DNA of 64,000 nucleotides, from assembly GCA_964245075.1 (NCBI GenBank), contig CAXTLC010000014.1, positions 1-64,000 on the forward strand. Reading direction: 5' to 3'. A program made the position numbers and the translations under genes. The stretch is from LMUY01 sp964245075 (GTDB lineage Bacteria; Pseudomonadota; Alphaproteobacteria; Acetobacterales; Acetobacteraceae). The first letter of the stretch is position 1. Every line of letters begins with the position of its first letter. A model generated the notes under the pieces. That model searched no databases. It saw only the letters and a list, made by a program, of their open reading frames with translations, and had not been told where the DNA came from. This document shows, piece after piece, positions 8,634 through 16,864 of this stretch.

Positions 8634-10243
8634 CGAACGCGCGGCAGCTCTTCGAAAGTGTGGAACGGGGGCGGGGAGCTGACCGTCCACTCCAGGGTGG
8701 TCGCGCCTTCACCCCAGTAGTTCGCCGGCACCGGCACCTTGGACCGGAACGTCTTGAACAGGACGAAGAAGAATACCAGCACCGACGCGCCCGCGATGTA
8801 GGCGCCCATGGAGGCGACGTGGTTCCAGCCGGCAAAGGCGTCCGGGTAGTCCGGGTAGCGCCGCGGCATGCCGGCCAGGCCCAGGAAGTGCATCGGGAAG
8901 AACGTCAGGTTCACGCCGATGAACGTCACCCAGAAATGCACCTTGCCCCAGAACTCCGGGTACTGGTGGCCGCTCATCTTGCCGATCCAGTAGTAGAAGC
9001 CGGCGAAGATGGAGAACACTGCGCCGAGCGACAGCACGTAGTGGAAATGCGCCACCACGTAGTAGCTGTTGTGCAGGATCTGGTCGATGCCGGCGTTGGA
9101 CAGTACCACGCCGGTCACGCCGCCGACGGTGAACAGGAAGATGAAGCCCACGGCCCACAGCATCGGCACGTTCATCTCGATCGATCCGCCCCACATGGTC
9201 GCGATCCACGAGAATATCTTGATGCCGGTCGGCACCGCGATGATCATCGTCGCCGCCATGAAGTAGGCCCGCGTGTCCACGCTGATGCCGGAAACGAACA
9301 TGTGGTGCGCCCACACGACGAACCCGACCACGCCGATGGCCACCATCGCGTAGGCCATGCCCAGGTAGCCGAACACCGGCTTCTTGCTGAAGGTCGAGAT
9401 GATGTGGCTGATCATGCCGAAGCCCGGCAGGATCATGATGTAAACCTCGGGGTGGCCGAAGAACCAGAACAGGTGCTGGAACAGGACCGGGTCGCCGCCG
9501 CCCTTGGGGTCGAAGAACGAGGTGCCGAAGTTGCGGTCGGTGATCAGCATGGTGATGGCGCCGGCCAGCACCGGAATGGCCAGCAGCAGCAGGAACGCCG
9601 TCACCAACATAGACCAGACGAACAGCGGCATCTTGTGCAGCGTCATGCCCGGCGTGCGCATGTTGAGGATCGTCGTGATGAAGTTGATCGCGCCGAGCAG
9701 GGAGGAGATGCCCGCCAGGTGCAGCGCGAACAAGGTGTAGTCCATCGCGATGTCCTGCTGCGCAGACAGCGGGGTGTAGAGCGTCCAGCCGGAACCGGCG
9801 CCTTGGCCGCTTAGCAGCCCGGCCATCACCAGCAGGAAGGCCGGCACCAGCAGCCAGAACGAGATGTTGTTCAGCCGCGGGAACGCCATGTCCGGCGCGC
9901 CGATCATCAGCGGCACGAACCAGTTGCCGAAGCCGCCGATCATCGCCGGCATGACGGTGAAGAAGATCATGATCAGGCCGTGCGCCGTGACCAGCGTGTT
10001 CCAGGCCTGCCCGCTTTCCACCAGGTGGTTGCCTGGGGACGCGAGCTGCGCCCGCATGATCATGGACAGGACGCCGCCGACCGTTCCCGCGATGATCGCG
10101 AAGATCAGGTAAAGGGTGCCGATGTCCTTGTGGTTGGTGGAAAACAGCCAGCGCTGCACGAAACCCGGAGCGTGGCCGTGCCCGGCTTCGCCGTGATCCG
10201 CGTGGACATCACTGGGCGTGCTGTCGAAATTGGTGACCGACAT
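8630..10243 (-). CDS. ctaD: cytochrome c oxidase subunit I
   Basis: Catalytic subunit of the aa3-type oxidase, with heme a, heme a3 and CuB. The 537-residue protein shows the heme-copper signatures: the CuB/tyrosine loop in FFGHPEVYIMILPGFG, WAHHMFVSG, and VVAHFHYVLS with the heme ligands. The N-terminal extension (HGHAPGFVQRWLFSTNHKDIG) is normal for the type. It lies 57 bp after ctaC. Confidence 0.98.
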   Translation of the reverse strand: MSVTNFDSTPSDVHADHGEAGHGHAPGFVQRWLFSTNHKDIGTLYLIFAIIAGTVGGVLSMIMRAQLASPGNHLVESGQAWNTLVTAHGLIMIFFTVMPAMIGGFGNWFVPLMIGAPDMAFPRLNNISFWLLVPAFLLVMAGLLSGQGAGSGWTLYTPLSAQQDIAMDYTLFALHLAGISSLLGAINFITTILNMRTPGMTLHKMPLFVWSMLVTAFLLLLAIPVLAGAITMLITDRNFGTSFFDPKGGGDPVLFQHLFWFFGHPEVYIMILPGFGMISHIISTFSKKPVFGYLGMAYAMVAIGVVGFVVWAHHMFVSGISVDTRAYFMAATMIIAVPTGIKIFSWIATMWGGSIEMNVPMLWAVGFIFLFTVGGVTGVVLSNAGIDQILHNSYYVVAHFHYVLSLGAVFSIFAGFYYWIGKMSGHQYPEFWGKVHFWVTFIGVNLTFFPMHFLGLAGMPRRYPDYPDAFAGWNHVASMGAYIAGASVLVFFFVLFKTFRSKVPVPANYWGEGATTLEWTVSSPPPFHTFEELPRVR

Positions 10244-10300
10244 CGTCCAAACTCTCCTGCGCCCTGTCGCGGGCAGACATAAGGCCTATGTGGGCCGGTG

Positions 10301-11131
10301 TTACGGGGCGGCAACCGCCGCGAAATGCTGCGTCCCCGGCCCCATGTCGCTGGCGAACTTGGTCTTCGCCTGCTCCAGCCAGGTCTGGTATTCCGGCTCG
10401 GTCACGGCGTGCACGTGGATCGGCATGGCACTGTGATTGGTGCCGCAGATCTGGTTGCACTCGCCGTAGTAGTCGCCGGGCTTGTCGATCTTCATCCAGG
10501 TCTCGATCGTGCGGCCGGGAATGGCGTAGCGCTGCACGCCCAGGGACGGGATGAAGAAGCTGTGGATCACGTCCGCGCCCGTGGTCAGGATGCGGATAGA
10601 TTTGCCGGCAGGCACGACGAGCGGGTTGTCCACCGACAACCGGCGGAACTGGCCCGGCCCGATATCGGCGTCGGCCACCATGGTGCTCATGAAGTCGATG
10701 TTGTTGCTGTCCGGGTAGGTGTATTCCCAATACCACTGGTGCCCGGTGACCTTGAGCGTCAGGTCGGCATCCCGTGCGCGGTCCTCGAAATACACCAGGC
10801 GGAAGGACGGGATCGCGATGATCACCAGGATCAGCACCGGCACCACCGTCCAGGCGACCTCCAGGATCGTGTTGTGGCTGATCCGGCTGGCGACCGGGTG
10901 GCGCTTGGCGCTGAACCGCCAGATGACGTAGCCCAGCAAGGCGGCCACGAACACCACCACGGCCGCCATCAGCCATTGAACCAGGCCGTTGAGATCCTGG
11001 ATGTTGTTCTCGACCGGGCTGTGCGCGGCCTGCATGCCGAGTTCCCACGGCTTGGGCATTTGAGCGAGAGCGGGTGTCGCCAGCGCGAGCAGGGAAGCGG
11101 TCAGCGCGGCGGCGCGCCGGAAATGGGTCAT
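10301..11131 (-). CDS. ctaC: cytochrome c oxidase subunit II
   Basis: Carries the CuA centre that accepts electrons from cytochrome c. The 276-residue product begins with a signal peptide (RRAAALTASLLALATPALAQ), then two membrane hairpin segments and a periplasmic cupredoxin domain with GHQWYWEYTYPD and the CuA motif GECNQICGTNHSAMP. The ATG at 11131 puts the signal peptide at the N-terminus. As the first gene of the operon, its promoter should lie in 11132-11218. Confidence 0.97.
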   Translation of the reverse strand: MTHFRRAAALTASLLALATPALAQMPKPWELGMQAAHSPVENNIQDLNGLVQWLMAAVVVFVAALLGYVIWRFSAKRHPVASRISHNTILEVAWTVVPVLILVIIAIPSFRLVYFEDRARDADLTLKVTGHQWYWEYTYPDSNNIDFMSTMVADADIGPGQFRRLSVDNPLVVPAGKSIRILTTGADVIHSFFIPSLGVQRYAIPGRTIETWMKIDKPGDYYGECNQICGTNHSAMPIHVHAVTEPEYQTWLEQAKTKFASDMGPGTQHFAAVAAP

Positions 11132-11218
11132 CGAACTCTTTGTCCTCAATCGCGCTTGGATGGAACCGGACCTATCCGACCCCCCGGCGCATATCAAGCG
11201 CGCGCCGGTTCTGCTGCG

Positions 11219-11878
11219 CTAATTGGGGAGGCAGATCAGGGTGAAAAGGCCGACCGGCGGCACCGGCACGCTGGACGCGCGCGCCTGGTCCTCCGGCGGC
11301 AGCAACGCTTCCGTCTTGAAGTCCGGATGCCACCCGAGCGCACGCCCGGCCGGCGCCATGGCCCGCTCCAGCGCCAGCCGCGGCCCGCTGGTGGCGGCGA
11401 AGTGGTTGACGAACAGCAGCGTCCCGCCCGGCCGCACCACGCGCCGCATCTCGGCGAGCAGGCGGCGCGGGTTCGGCACGACGGAAGCGACGAACATGGC
11501 CACCGCGACGTCGAATTGCGCGTCGGCGAAGCCGGTGGCTTCCGCGTCCTGCTCCTGCAAGGCCACCACGTTGGCGAGGCACTCGCGCTCCACCCGGGTC
11601 CGCGCACGGGCCAGCATGTCATCGGACAGGTCGATGCCGGTGACCCGCTTGCTTGTCAGGTAATGCGGCAACGCGAGGCCGGTGCCGACGCCGACTTCCA
11701 GCACGTCGCGTCCGGGCAAGGCGTTGACCGCTTCCACCGCGCGCCGTCGGCCCGGCCCCGACACCCCGCCGAACACCGCGTCATAGACCGAGGCCCAGCG
11801 CCGGTAGGCGGAGCGAACCGCGTCGGCATCAAGCGTGGCAGGCCGGCGGCGCGGGGCCGCCAGAATTGGGCTGGTCAT
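11219..11878 (-). CDS. pmtA: class I SAM methyltransferase, probable phosphatidylethanolamine N-methyltransferase
   Basis: A 219-residue SAM-dependent methyltransferase with motif I DVLEVGVGTGLALP, motif II VTGIDLSDDMLARAR and post-motif VVRPGGTLLFVNHF. The opening RRWASVYDAVFGGVSGPGRR resembles the Rhodobacter-type PmtA that converts phosphatidylethanolamine to phosphatidylcholine. A UbiE-like or other small-molecule methyltransferase cannot be excluded. It is on the same strand as, and upstream of, ctaC, with an 87-bp gap. Confidence 0.75.
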   Translation of the reverse strand: MTSPILAAPRRRPATLDADAVRSAYRRWASVYDAVFGGVSGPGRRRAVEAVNALPGRDVLEVGVGTGLALPHYLTSKRVTGIDLSDDMLARARTRVERECLANVVALQEQDAEATGFADAQFDVAVAMFVASVVPNPRRLLAEMRRVVRPGGTLLFVNHFAATSGPRLALERAMAPAGRALGWHPDFKTEALLPPEDQARASSVPVPPVGLFTLICLPN

Positions 11879-11909
11879 CCGGCCTTGCTACAAGGCGCAA
11901 GCCGGCGCT

Positions 11910-12131
11910 TCAAGGTCCCGGCGCGCTATTCTGCAAGACCGGTCCTGCGGCGGCACGGCCGTCCTGCTGCTGCTCCACCTCAGAACGCAGTTTCTGCCCC
12001 CCGCCGAAGTGGCGAGCGCCGGCACGCCGGGCAGCGCTGGTGTGCACGAGGACGTCCTCGCTGCCTGTTTCCGACTCAGTAAAGCCGTAGCCCTTGGTTG
12101 GGCTGAAACAGCCGACGGTGCCGGACGCCAT
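11910..12131 (-). CDS. divergent cold-shock (CSD) protein
   Basis: A 73-residue single cold-shock domain. Recognisable parts are the start MASGTVG, RNP1-like KGYGF, RNP2-like DVLVH and the tail EVEQ. It departs from the family at normally fixed positions: the tryptophan of KWFN is replaced (GCFSPTKG) and the segment after EVEQ is unusual. A strong AAGGAGG ribosome-binding site sits 9-15 bp before the ATG, so translation looks intact. It may be a specialised or decaying paralogue. The 127-bp leader toward gcrA contains a hairpin. Confidence 0.75.
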   Translation of the reverse strand: MASGTVGCFSPTKGYGFTESETGSEDVLVHTSAARRAGARHFGGGQKLRSEVEQQQDGRAAAGPVLQNSAPGP

Positions 12132-12172
12132 CGCGAACCCCTCCTTGAGGGAAGGGCAACCCCGCGCCCGGT

Positions 12173-12190
12173 CCTGGGGTGAACCCCAGG
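12173..12190. promoter_or_regulatory. 8-bp perfect inverted repeat between gcrA and the cold-shock gene
   Basis: CCTGGGGT and ACCCCAGG flank a two-base loop, 42 bp upstream of the cold-shock ATG on the minus strand. It could form a leader hairpin of the cold-shock mRNA or end gcrA transcription; there is no T-run. Confidence 0.35.
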
Positions 12191-12258
12191 GCGAAACCCC
12201 AATGTGAACAAGGATGCGGACGAAACGTGAACGAAACGCTCGGGCGTAACGCGTGAGG

Positions 12259-12783
12259 TCAGGCGGCGTCCTCCCGCCGGTCCCGCACCTTCACGTAGGC
12301 CAGGGCCGCATGCGTCGCGCAATACGGCTTGCCCGGCAGCGACTCACCGTCGCAGAAGCGGAAGCTGCGCGTGCCGGGCTCGCCGGTCGGCCAGCAGCAT
12401 GTGACCAGCCGCCCACCGGGTGCGCGGCTTCCGCCGGGCAGGCGGCTGATGGCGCGCAAGGCGGGAGCCGGAACGGGCGCGGGAGGCGCCGTTTCCGGCA
12501 ACTCGGGCGGCGCCGGCGGGGTCGGAACCGGCGGCTCGGACCACGGAGGCGTCACCATGGTGGGCAGGGTCGGTCCCGTGACACGCCGGATGCTCGGCCG
12601 GCGTGCCGGCTCGCCGGGAAGGCCGCGGCGGATCGGCGAAGGCCGGGCGTCCAAGCCGAGGCGGTGTGCCTTGCCCACCACGGCATTCTTGGAGATGCCG
12701 ATGCGGCGGCCGATCTCGGCCGTAGGATGGCCTTCCGCCCAGAGTGCCTTCAGCCGGTGGATGATCTCGTCCGTCCACGCCAT
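12259..12783 (-). CDS. gcrA: GcrA family cell-cycle regulator
   Basis: GcrA binds sigma70-RNA polymerase and reads CcrM-methylated GANTC sites to time cell-cycle genes in Alphaproteobacteria. The 174-residue product starts with the diagnostic MAWTDEIIHRLKALWAEGH and helix-turn-helix IGRRIGISKNAVVGKAHRLG, then a Pro-rich linker, and ends with the cysteine-containing CCWPTGEPGT and PGKPYCATHAALAYVK. The ATG at 12783 gives the conserved N-terminus. Its upstream region carries candidate GANTC and DnaA sites. Confidence 0.96.
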   Translation of the reverse strand: MAWTDEIIHRLKALWAEGHPTAEIGRRIGISKNAVVGKAHRLGLDARPSPIRRGLPGEPARRPSIRRVTGPTLPTMVTPPWSEPPVPTPPAPPELPETAPPAPVPAPALRAISRLPGGSRAPGGRLVTCCWPTGEPGTRSFRFCDGESLPGKPYCATHAALAYVKVRDRREDAA

Positions 12784-12836
12784 CGCTTGTGCTCCTTCGC
12801 GCGGTAACCGCAAGATACGGTAACGCAAAGGAACTC

Positions 12837-12891
12837 GAATCAGCTAGGGGCGAAGGCCAGTTTCTTGTGGGTAACTTCTGCTTGTCCACAA
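12837..12891 (-). promoter_or_regulatory. candidate GANTC and DnaA-box sites in the gcrA promoter
   Basis: GAATC at 12837-12841 is a CcrM methylation site 54 bp before the gcrA ATG. TTGTGGGTAA (12865-12874) and TTGTCCACAA (12882-12891) each contain a 9-mer one base away from the DnaA box TTATCCACA, in opposite orientations. DnaA and CcrM methylation control gcrA in Caulobacter. The sites here are seen by eye and untested. Confidence 0.5.
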
Positions 12892-12917
12892 TATATTGGC
12901 ATTCGCGTTTTGGCAGG

Positions 12918-13904
12918 TCAGAACAGCAGTCCCTTTCGCAGCATGCCGTGCACGCCTTTCTCGCCGTTCACCGTCTGCGTCACGCGGAAATCCACGGCCA
13001 AGGAGCAGAACGCGTAGGCTTGCTCCCGCGACAGGTTGGTGCGCCCGCAGATGAAGTCGATCATCTGCCGCAACGCCTGCTTCATGGCGAGATCCAGGTC
13101 CTCGTTGAGGCCCATGCTGATGTAGTGGGTCGGCGTCTCGCCACGCGGGTAGCGCAAGGCCTCGGGCGTTCCCGCCTTGTGCAGGACAAGGGTGAACGTG
13201 CCGGTCAGGCAGGTTTCCAGCGCATTGATGCAGACCTCGCCATCGCCCTGCACGCCGTGCCCGTCCCCGGCGGAGAAGTTGCCGCCTGCCACCCAGACGG
13301 GCAGAAACAAGGTGGCCCCGGCGCCCAGTTCCTTGTTGTCGAGGTTGCCGCCGTGTTCGCGCGGCTCCTTGGTGGAGATCGCGCCGTAGTTCGGCGGCGG
13401 CGCGGTGCCCATCACGCCGAAGAAGGGCGACAAGGCCAGCTCCGTCCCCCAGGGCAGCGTGCCCACCCGGCGGGCGCGGTCCACGGCGATGTGGCTGACC
13501 CAACGCTCCGGAAAGTCCTCCGGCAAGGTGCCTGCAAGCGGGCGGAAGCCGCAATAACCCCAATCCGCGCCGAGTTCGATGGCATCGATGCGGACTTCCA
13601 GCGTATCCCCGGGCTCGGCGCCCTCGACGGCGACCGGCCCGGTCAGGATGTGACCGGCCATGCGCGGCGGGTTGGCTCGGTGGATCGCCGTCAGCGCGGG
13701 CGGAACGGTGAAGCCGAGGCTCGCCGGGGGGAGCATGTCCGGAGTTCCGGACAAGCATTGAAGCACGACGGTGTCCCCCGAGGCGACCGTCAGGAGCGGC
13801 GGAAAGGCCGCGTCGAAGATGCCCCAGCGCACGGTGGCGGGAGACGCGTCAATGCGATGTGTTGCCAACGGTCGGATCTCCGGACAGGTCCGGCAATCCT
13901 CCAC
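12918..13904 (-). CDS. acetamidase/formamidase family protein
   Basis: This family hydrolyses short amides such as formamide and acetamide to the acid and ammonia. The 328-residue protein shows typical segments: VEGAEPGDTLEVRIDAIEL, the GGNLDNKELGAGATLFLPVW stretch and AGDGHGVQGDGEVC, which supplies likely metal and active-site residues. The substrate cannot be told from sequence. It is separated from tatA upstream by a palindromic repeat and is followed by the gcrA promoter region. Confidence 0.9.
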   Translation of the reverse strand: MEDCRTCPEIRPLATHRIDASPATVRWGIFDAAFPPLLTVASGDTVVLQCLSGTPDMLPPASLGFTVPPALTAIHRANPPRMAGHILTGPVAVEGAEPGDTLEVRIDAIELGADWGYCGFRPLAGTLPEDFPERWVSHIAVDRARRVGTLPWGTELALSPFFGVMGTAPPPNYGAISTKEPREHGGNLDNKELGAGATLFLPVWVAGGNFSAGDGHGVQGDGEVCINALETCLTGTFTLVLHKAGTPEALRYPRGETPTHYISMGLNEDLDLAMKQALRQMIDFICGRTNLSREQAYAFCSLAVDFRVTQTVNGEKGVHGMLRKGLLF

Positions 13905-13988
13905 CTGATGCGGAGAGGGTCAAGACCGCTTTGTGTCCACGGTTCCCCAAAGCAGGACGCGGGGCGCTTCCTGCCAAGGCATCGGCCC

Positions 13989-14033
13989 GTGGCCCCGCCC
14001 CGGCCCCTTCCCAGGGGAAGGGGCGTGAGGGAA
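13989..14033. repeat. dispersed palindromic repeat between tatA and the amidase gene
   Basis: A CCCCTTCCCAGGGGAAGGGG hairpin core with flanking GCCCCGGC and GTGAGGG, in the 131-bp gap. Same family as the other copies. Confidence 0.65.
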
Positions 14034-14035
14034 TG

Positions 14036-14284
14036 TCAGGTCCGGTTGGTGACCGTCTCGCGCGGCGGGGCTGCCGCCGTCGTGGTGGTGGTGTGCGGGG
14101 CTGCGATCGTTCCGCTCGGGCGGTCGGCGGTGGCCTCCATGGACTCGTCGTCCGCCATGTTCTTCTTGAACGACTTGATGCCCTTGGCGAAGTCGCCCAT
14201 CAGATTGCTGACCTTGCCGCTGCCGAACAGCAGCAGGACGACGACCAGCACGATCATCCAGTGCCAGATGCTTAAACCACCCAT
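14036..14284 (-). CDS. tatA: twin-arginine translocase subunit TatA/E
   Basis: TatA forms the pore of the Tat pathway for folded proteins. The 82-residue protein has the N-terminal membrane helix (SIWHWMIVLVVVLLLFGSGK) and the amphipathic helix NLMGDFAKGIKSFKK, then an acidic and Thr/Pro-rich tail. tatB and tatC are not adjacent, so the operon is split or lies elsewhere. Its start follows 118 bp after the ribF stop. Confidence 0.93.
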   Translation of the reverse strand: MGGLSIWHWMIVLVVVLLLFGSGKVSNLMGDFAKGIKSFKKNMADDESMEATADRPSGTIAAPHTTTTTAAAPPRETVTNRT

Positions 14285-14402
14285 GGAAAACCTCCAGGCC
14301 GGGACCAGTTTGTCCCGCGCGTTCGCCGGGCCGCACACTAGGCCCGCCAGCGTCAGATGCAATCTGCCGCCGTTGGCTAAGATGGCGAACCCCGGACCGC
14401 GT

Positions 14403-15323
14403 TCAACTGCCCAACGCCTGCCGCGCCTCGTTCGCATCGGCCGCGATCTGCCGCCGCAGATCGTCGATGCTGGCGAAGCGCTGTTCCGCGCGCAGGAACG
14501 CGTGCAGCGACACATCCAGCTCCCGCCCGTAAAGATCCCCGTCGTAGTCGAACAGGTGCGCCTCCAGCCGGCTGATGGCACCCTCCGCCACGGTGGGACG
14601 CCGGCCGATGTTGGCCACGCCAGGCACGGTGCGCCCGTCCACGGCCGCCGTCACGGCGTAAACGCCCCGCGCCGGCTCCAGCTGCCGGCCGAGCGCGATG
14701 TTCGCTGTGGGGAAGCCGATGGTGCGGCCCAGCGCGTCCCCATGCGCCACCGTGCCGCGGATGCTCCAAGGGCGGCCCAGGTCCGCGGTCGCCCGCTCGG
14801 GGTAGCCGTCCTGCAACGCGCGGCGGATGCGGGTGGAACTGATCGGGCCGTGCCCGTCGGCCAGCGGCGGCACGGCGGTCAGGCCCATGCCGACCGCCTC
14901 CGCCCGCTGCGCCAACATCGGCACGTCGCCGCCGCGGCGGTGGCCGAACGCGAAATCCGGGCCGCACGCCAGGTGCACCGCCCCGAGCCCGTCTTGCAGC
15001 ACCTCCGAAACGAACTGCTCGGCCGTGAGCTGGCTGAATTCCCGGTCGAAGGGCACCTCCACCACGTGCTGCACCCCCAGCGCGCCTAGCGCTTCCGCCC
15101 GGGCGGAAGGCAGCGACAGGCGGAACGGCGGGTCGTCGGGGCGGAACAGCTCGCGCGGATGCGGCTCGAAGGTCAGCGCTACGAGGGGGGCATCGGGCCG
15201 CGCGGCATGCGCGCTGCCCAGCAGGTGGGCGTGGCCGCGGTGCACGCCGTCGAAGTTGCCCAGTGCCACGGTCCCGCCCCGCGCCTCGGCCGGCAGCGCC
15301 CGCCAATCCTCGTGCCGCTGCAT
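14403..15323 (-). CDS. ribF: bifunctional riboflavin kinase/FAD synthetase
   Basis: Makes FMN from riboflavin and FAD from FMN. The 306-residue product has the nucleotidyltransferase motif GNFDGVHRGHAHLL near residue 25, then ISSTRIRRAL, and the C-terminal flavokinase domain with GRTIGFPTANI and a DLYGREL segment. The ATG at 15323 gives the normal N-terminus (MQRHEDWRALP). It is divergent from the hydratase gene across a 100-bp spacer that should hold both promoters. Confidence 0.95.
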   Translation of the reverse strand: MQRHEDWRALPAEARGGTVALGNFDGVHRGHAHLLGSAHAARPDAPLVALTFEPHPRELFRPDDPPFRLSLPSARAEALGALGVQHVVEVPFDREFSQLTAEQFVSEVLQDGLGAVHLACGPDFAFGHRRGGDVPMLAQRAEAVGMGLTAVPPLADGHGPISSTRIRRALQDGYPERATADLGRPWSIRGTVAHGDALGRTIGFPTANIALGRQLEPARGVYAVTAAVDGRTVPGVANIGRRPTVAEGAISRLEAHLFDYDGDLYGRELDVSLHAFLRAEQRFASIDDLRRQIAADANEARQALGS

Positions 15324-15423
15324 GCGCCCGCCACTCTCTCCTGCCCGCACCCAACGTTCTCGCGGCGGCTGCGGCGGTTGGCAAGTGGCGGCACGGGTGC
15401 TTAATCCTCCCCACGGAACGGGG

Positions 15424-16188
15424 ATGATCCGCATGGACCGACACGCCGACACGGCCGCGCTGCTGCTGAGCGCTTGGCGGGACCCGACACAGAAGCTGCG
15501 CGCCCTTCCCAGCGTGCTCGCCCCGGTGGACGAGGCGATGGCGTACGCGGTGCAGCGCCGGGTGGTGGCGGGGCTGGGCGCCATCGGCGGCTGGAAGGTG
15601 GGCGCGTCCGGGCCGGCGGCGGCGCCGAACTGCGCGCCGATGCCGGCCGCCGGAGTGCATCCCGCCCCCGCCCGCATCGCCGCCGGGCCGCATGCGCTGC
15701 GCGGCGTGGAGGCGGAGATCGCCTTCCGCCTGGGCGCCGACCTGCCGCCGCGGGAGCAGCCATACGGCCGCGCGGAGGTGATCGCCGCCATCGCCTGTTG
15801 CCTGCCCGCGATCGAGGTTCTCGATTCCCGCTTCACCGACCCCGACGCGCAAGGCAAGCTGGCCCTGCTGGCCGACAGCTCCAGCCACGGCGGCTTCGTG
15901 TACGGCGCGCCGGCGGCGGACTGGCAAGGCATCGACTTCGCCCGGGAAGCGGTGCGCCTGCTGGTGGACGGGGAGGAGGTCAAGGCCGGCACCGCCAACC
16001 CGGCCGGCGACATGATCCGCCTGATCCAATGGCTGGCCGACGAGGGCGCGCATTGGGCGGGCGGGCTGCGCGCCGGGCAGTACGTGACCTGCGGCTCCTG
16101 GACCGGCAAGGAGTTCGTAGGCCCGGCGGCGCAGGTGCAGGTTGAGTTCGCCCATGCCGGCTCGGCCGCGCTGGAGTTCACGCGGTGA
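15424..16188 (+). CDS. fumarylacetoacetase-fold hydratase (2-keto-4-pentenoate hydratase-like)
   Basis: This fold hydrates 2-hydroxypenta-2,4-dienoate-type intermediates of aromatic meta-cleavage pathways. The 254-residue protein contains VEAEIAFRLGADLP (metal-binding Glu pair), AAIACCLPAIEVLDSRF, and the C-terminal GQYVTCGSWTG that is characteristic of MhpD-like enzymes. The ATG at 15424 is used; an ATG three codons on is possible. The stop overlaps the GTG of the following SDR. No ring-cleavage gene is nearby, so the true substrate is unknown. Confidence 0.85.
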   Translation: MIRMDRHADTAALLLSAWRDPTQKLRALPSVLAPVDEAMAYAVQRRVVAGLGAIGGWKVGASGPAAAPNCAPMPAAGVHPAPARIAAGPHALRGVEAEIAFRLGADLPPREQPYGRAEVIAAIACCLPAIEVLDSRFTDPDAQGKLALLADSSSHGGFVYGAPAADWQGIDFAREAVRLLVDGEEVKAGTANPAGDMIRLIQWLADEGAHWAGGLRAGQYVTCGSWTGKEFVGPAAQVQVEFAHAGSAALEFTR

Positions 16189-16862
16189 GCGCCCTCATCG
16201 TCGGCGCCGGGCCAGGCTTGTCCGCGTCCTTCGCCCGGCTGCTCGCCCGGCGCGGCCACCCGGTCGCCCTGGCCGCCCGGGACACGGGCAAGCTGGCGGC
16301 GCTGGCCGCCGAGACCGGGGCCACCCTGCACCGCTGCGACGCGTCCGACCCGGCGGCGGTGGCGGCGCTGTTCGACGCCGTCGGCTCTCCCGGGATCGTG
16401 CTCTACAACGCCAGCCAGCGCGCCCGCGGCCCCCTGGTGGAACTGGACCCCCAAGCGGTGCGGCGCAGCCTGGAGGTGACCGCGTTCGGCGCCTTCCTGG
16501 TGGCGCAGCAGGCGGCGCGGCGCATGCTGGCGGCCAAAGGGGAGGGGGGAAGCGGCTGCATCATGCTCACCGGCGCGTCCGCCGGGGTGAAGGGTTTTCC
16601 GCAGTCCGCGCCCTTCGCGATGGGCAAGTTCGCCCTGCGCGGCCTGGCGCAGTCCATGGCGCGGGAGTTGCACCCGCAGGGCATCCACGTCCTGCACGTC
16701 GTGGTGGACGGCGCCATCCGAGCCGCGGCGCGCGCGGAAGCCACGCCGGAAAGCCACCTGGACCCGGACGCCATCGCCGCAACCATGGGAGCGGTGCTTG
16801 ACCAGCCGCGGTCCTGCTGGACGGACGAGATCGCCGTCCGGCCGTGGGTCGAGCGATTCTGA
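16185..16862 (+). CDS. SDR-like oxidoreductase lacking the catalytic tyrosine
   Basis: A 225-residue short-chain dehydrogenase fold with nucleotide motif VGAGPGLSASFA at the N-terminus and LYNASQR in place of NNAG. The catalytic YxxxK is altered: the aligned segment is SAPFAMGKFALRG, so Phe144 replaces Tyr while Lys148 and Ser132 remain. Such a change is expected to weaken or alter redox chemistry. It starts at GTG 16185, overlapping the hydratase stop by four bases, and is followed two bases after its stop by the PLP enzyme. These three genes look like one operon. Confidence 0.85.
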   Translation: MSALIVGAGPGLSASFARLLARRGHPVALAARDTGKLAALAAETGATLHRCDASDPAAVAALFDAVGSPGIVLYNASQRARGPLVELDPQAVRRSLEVTAFGAFLVAQQAARRMLAAKGEGGSGCIMLTGASAGVKGFPQSAPFAMGKFALRGLAQSMARELHPQGIHVLHVVVDGAIRAAARAEATPESHLDPDAIAATMGAVLDQPRSCWTDEIAVRPWVERF

Positions 16863-16864
16863 GC

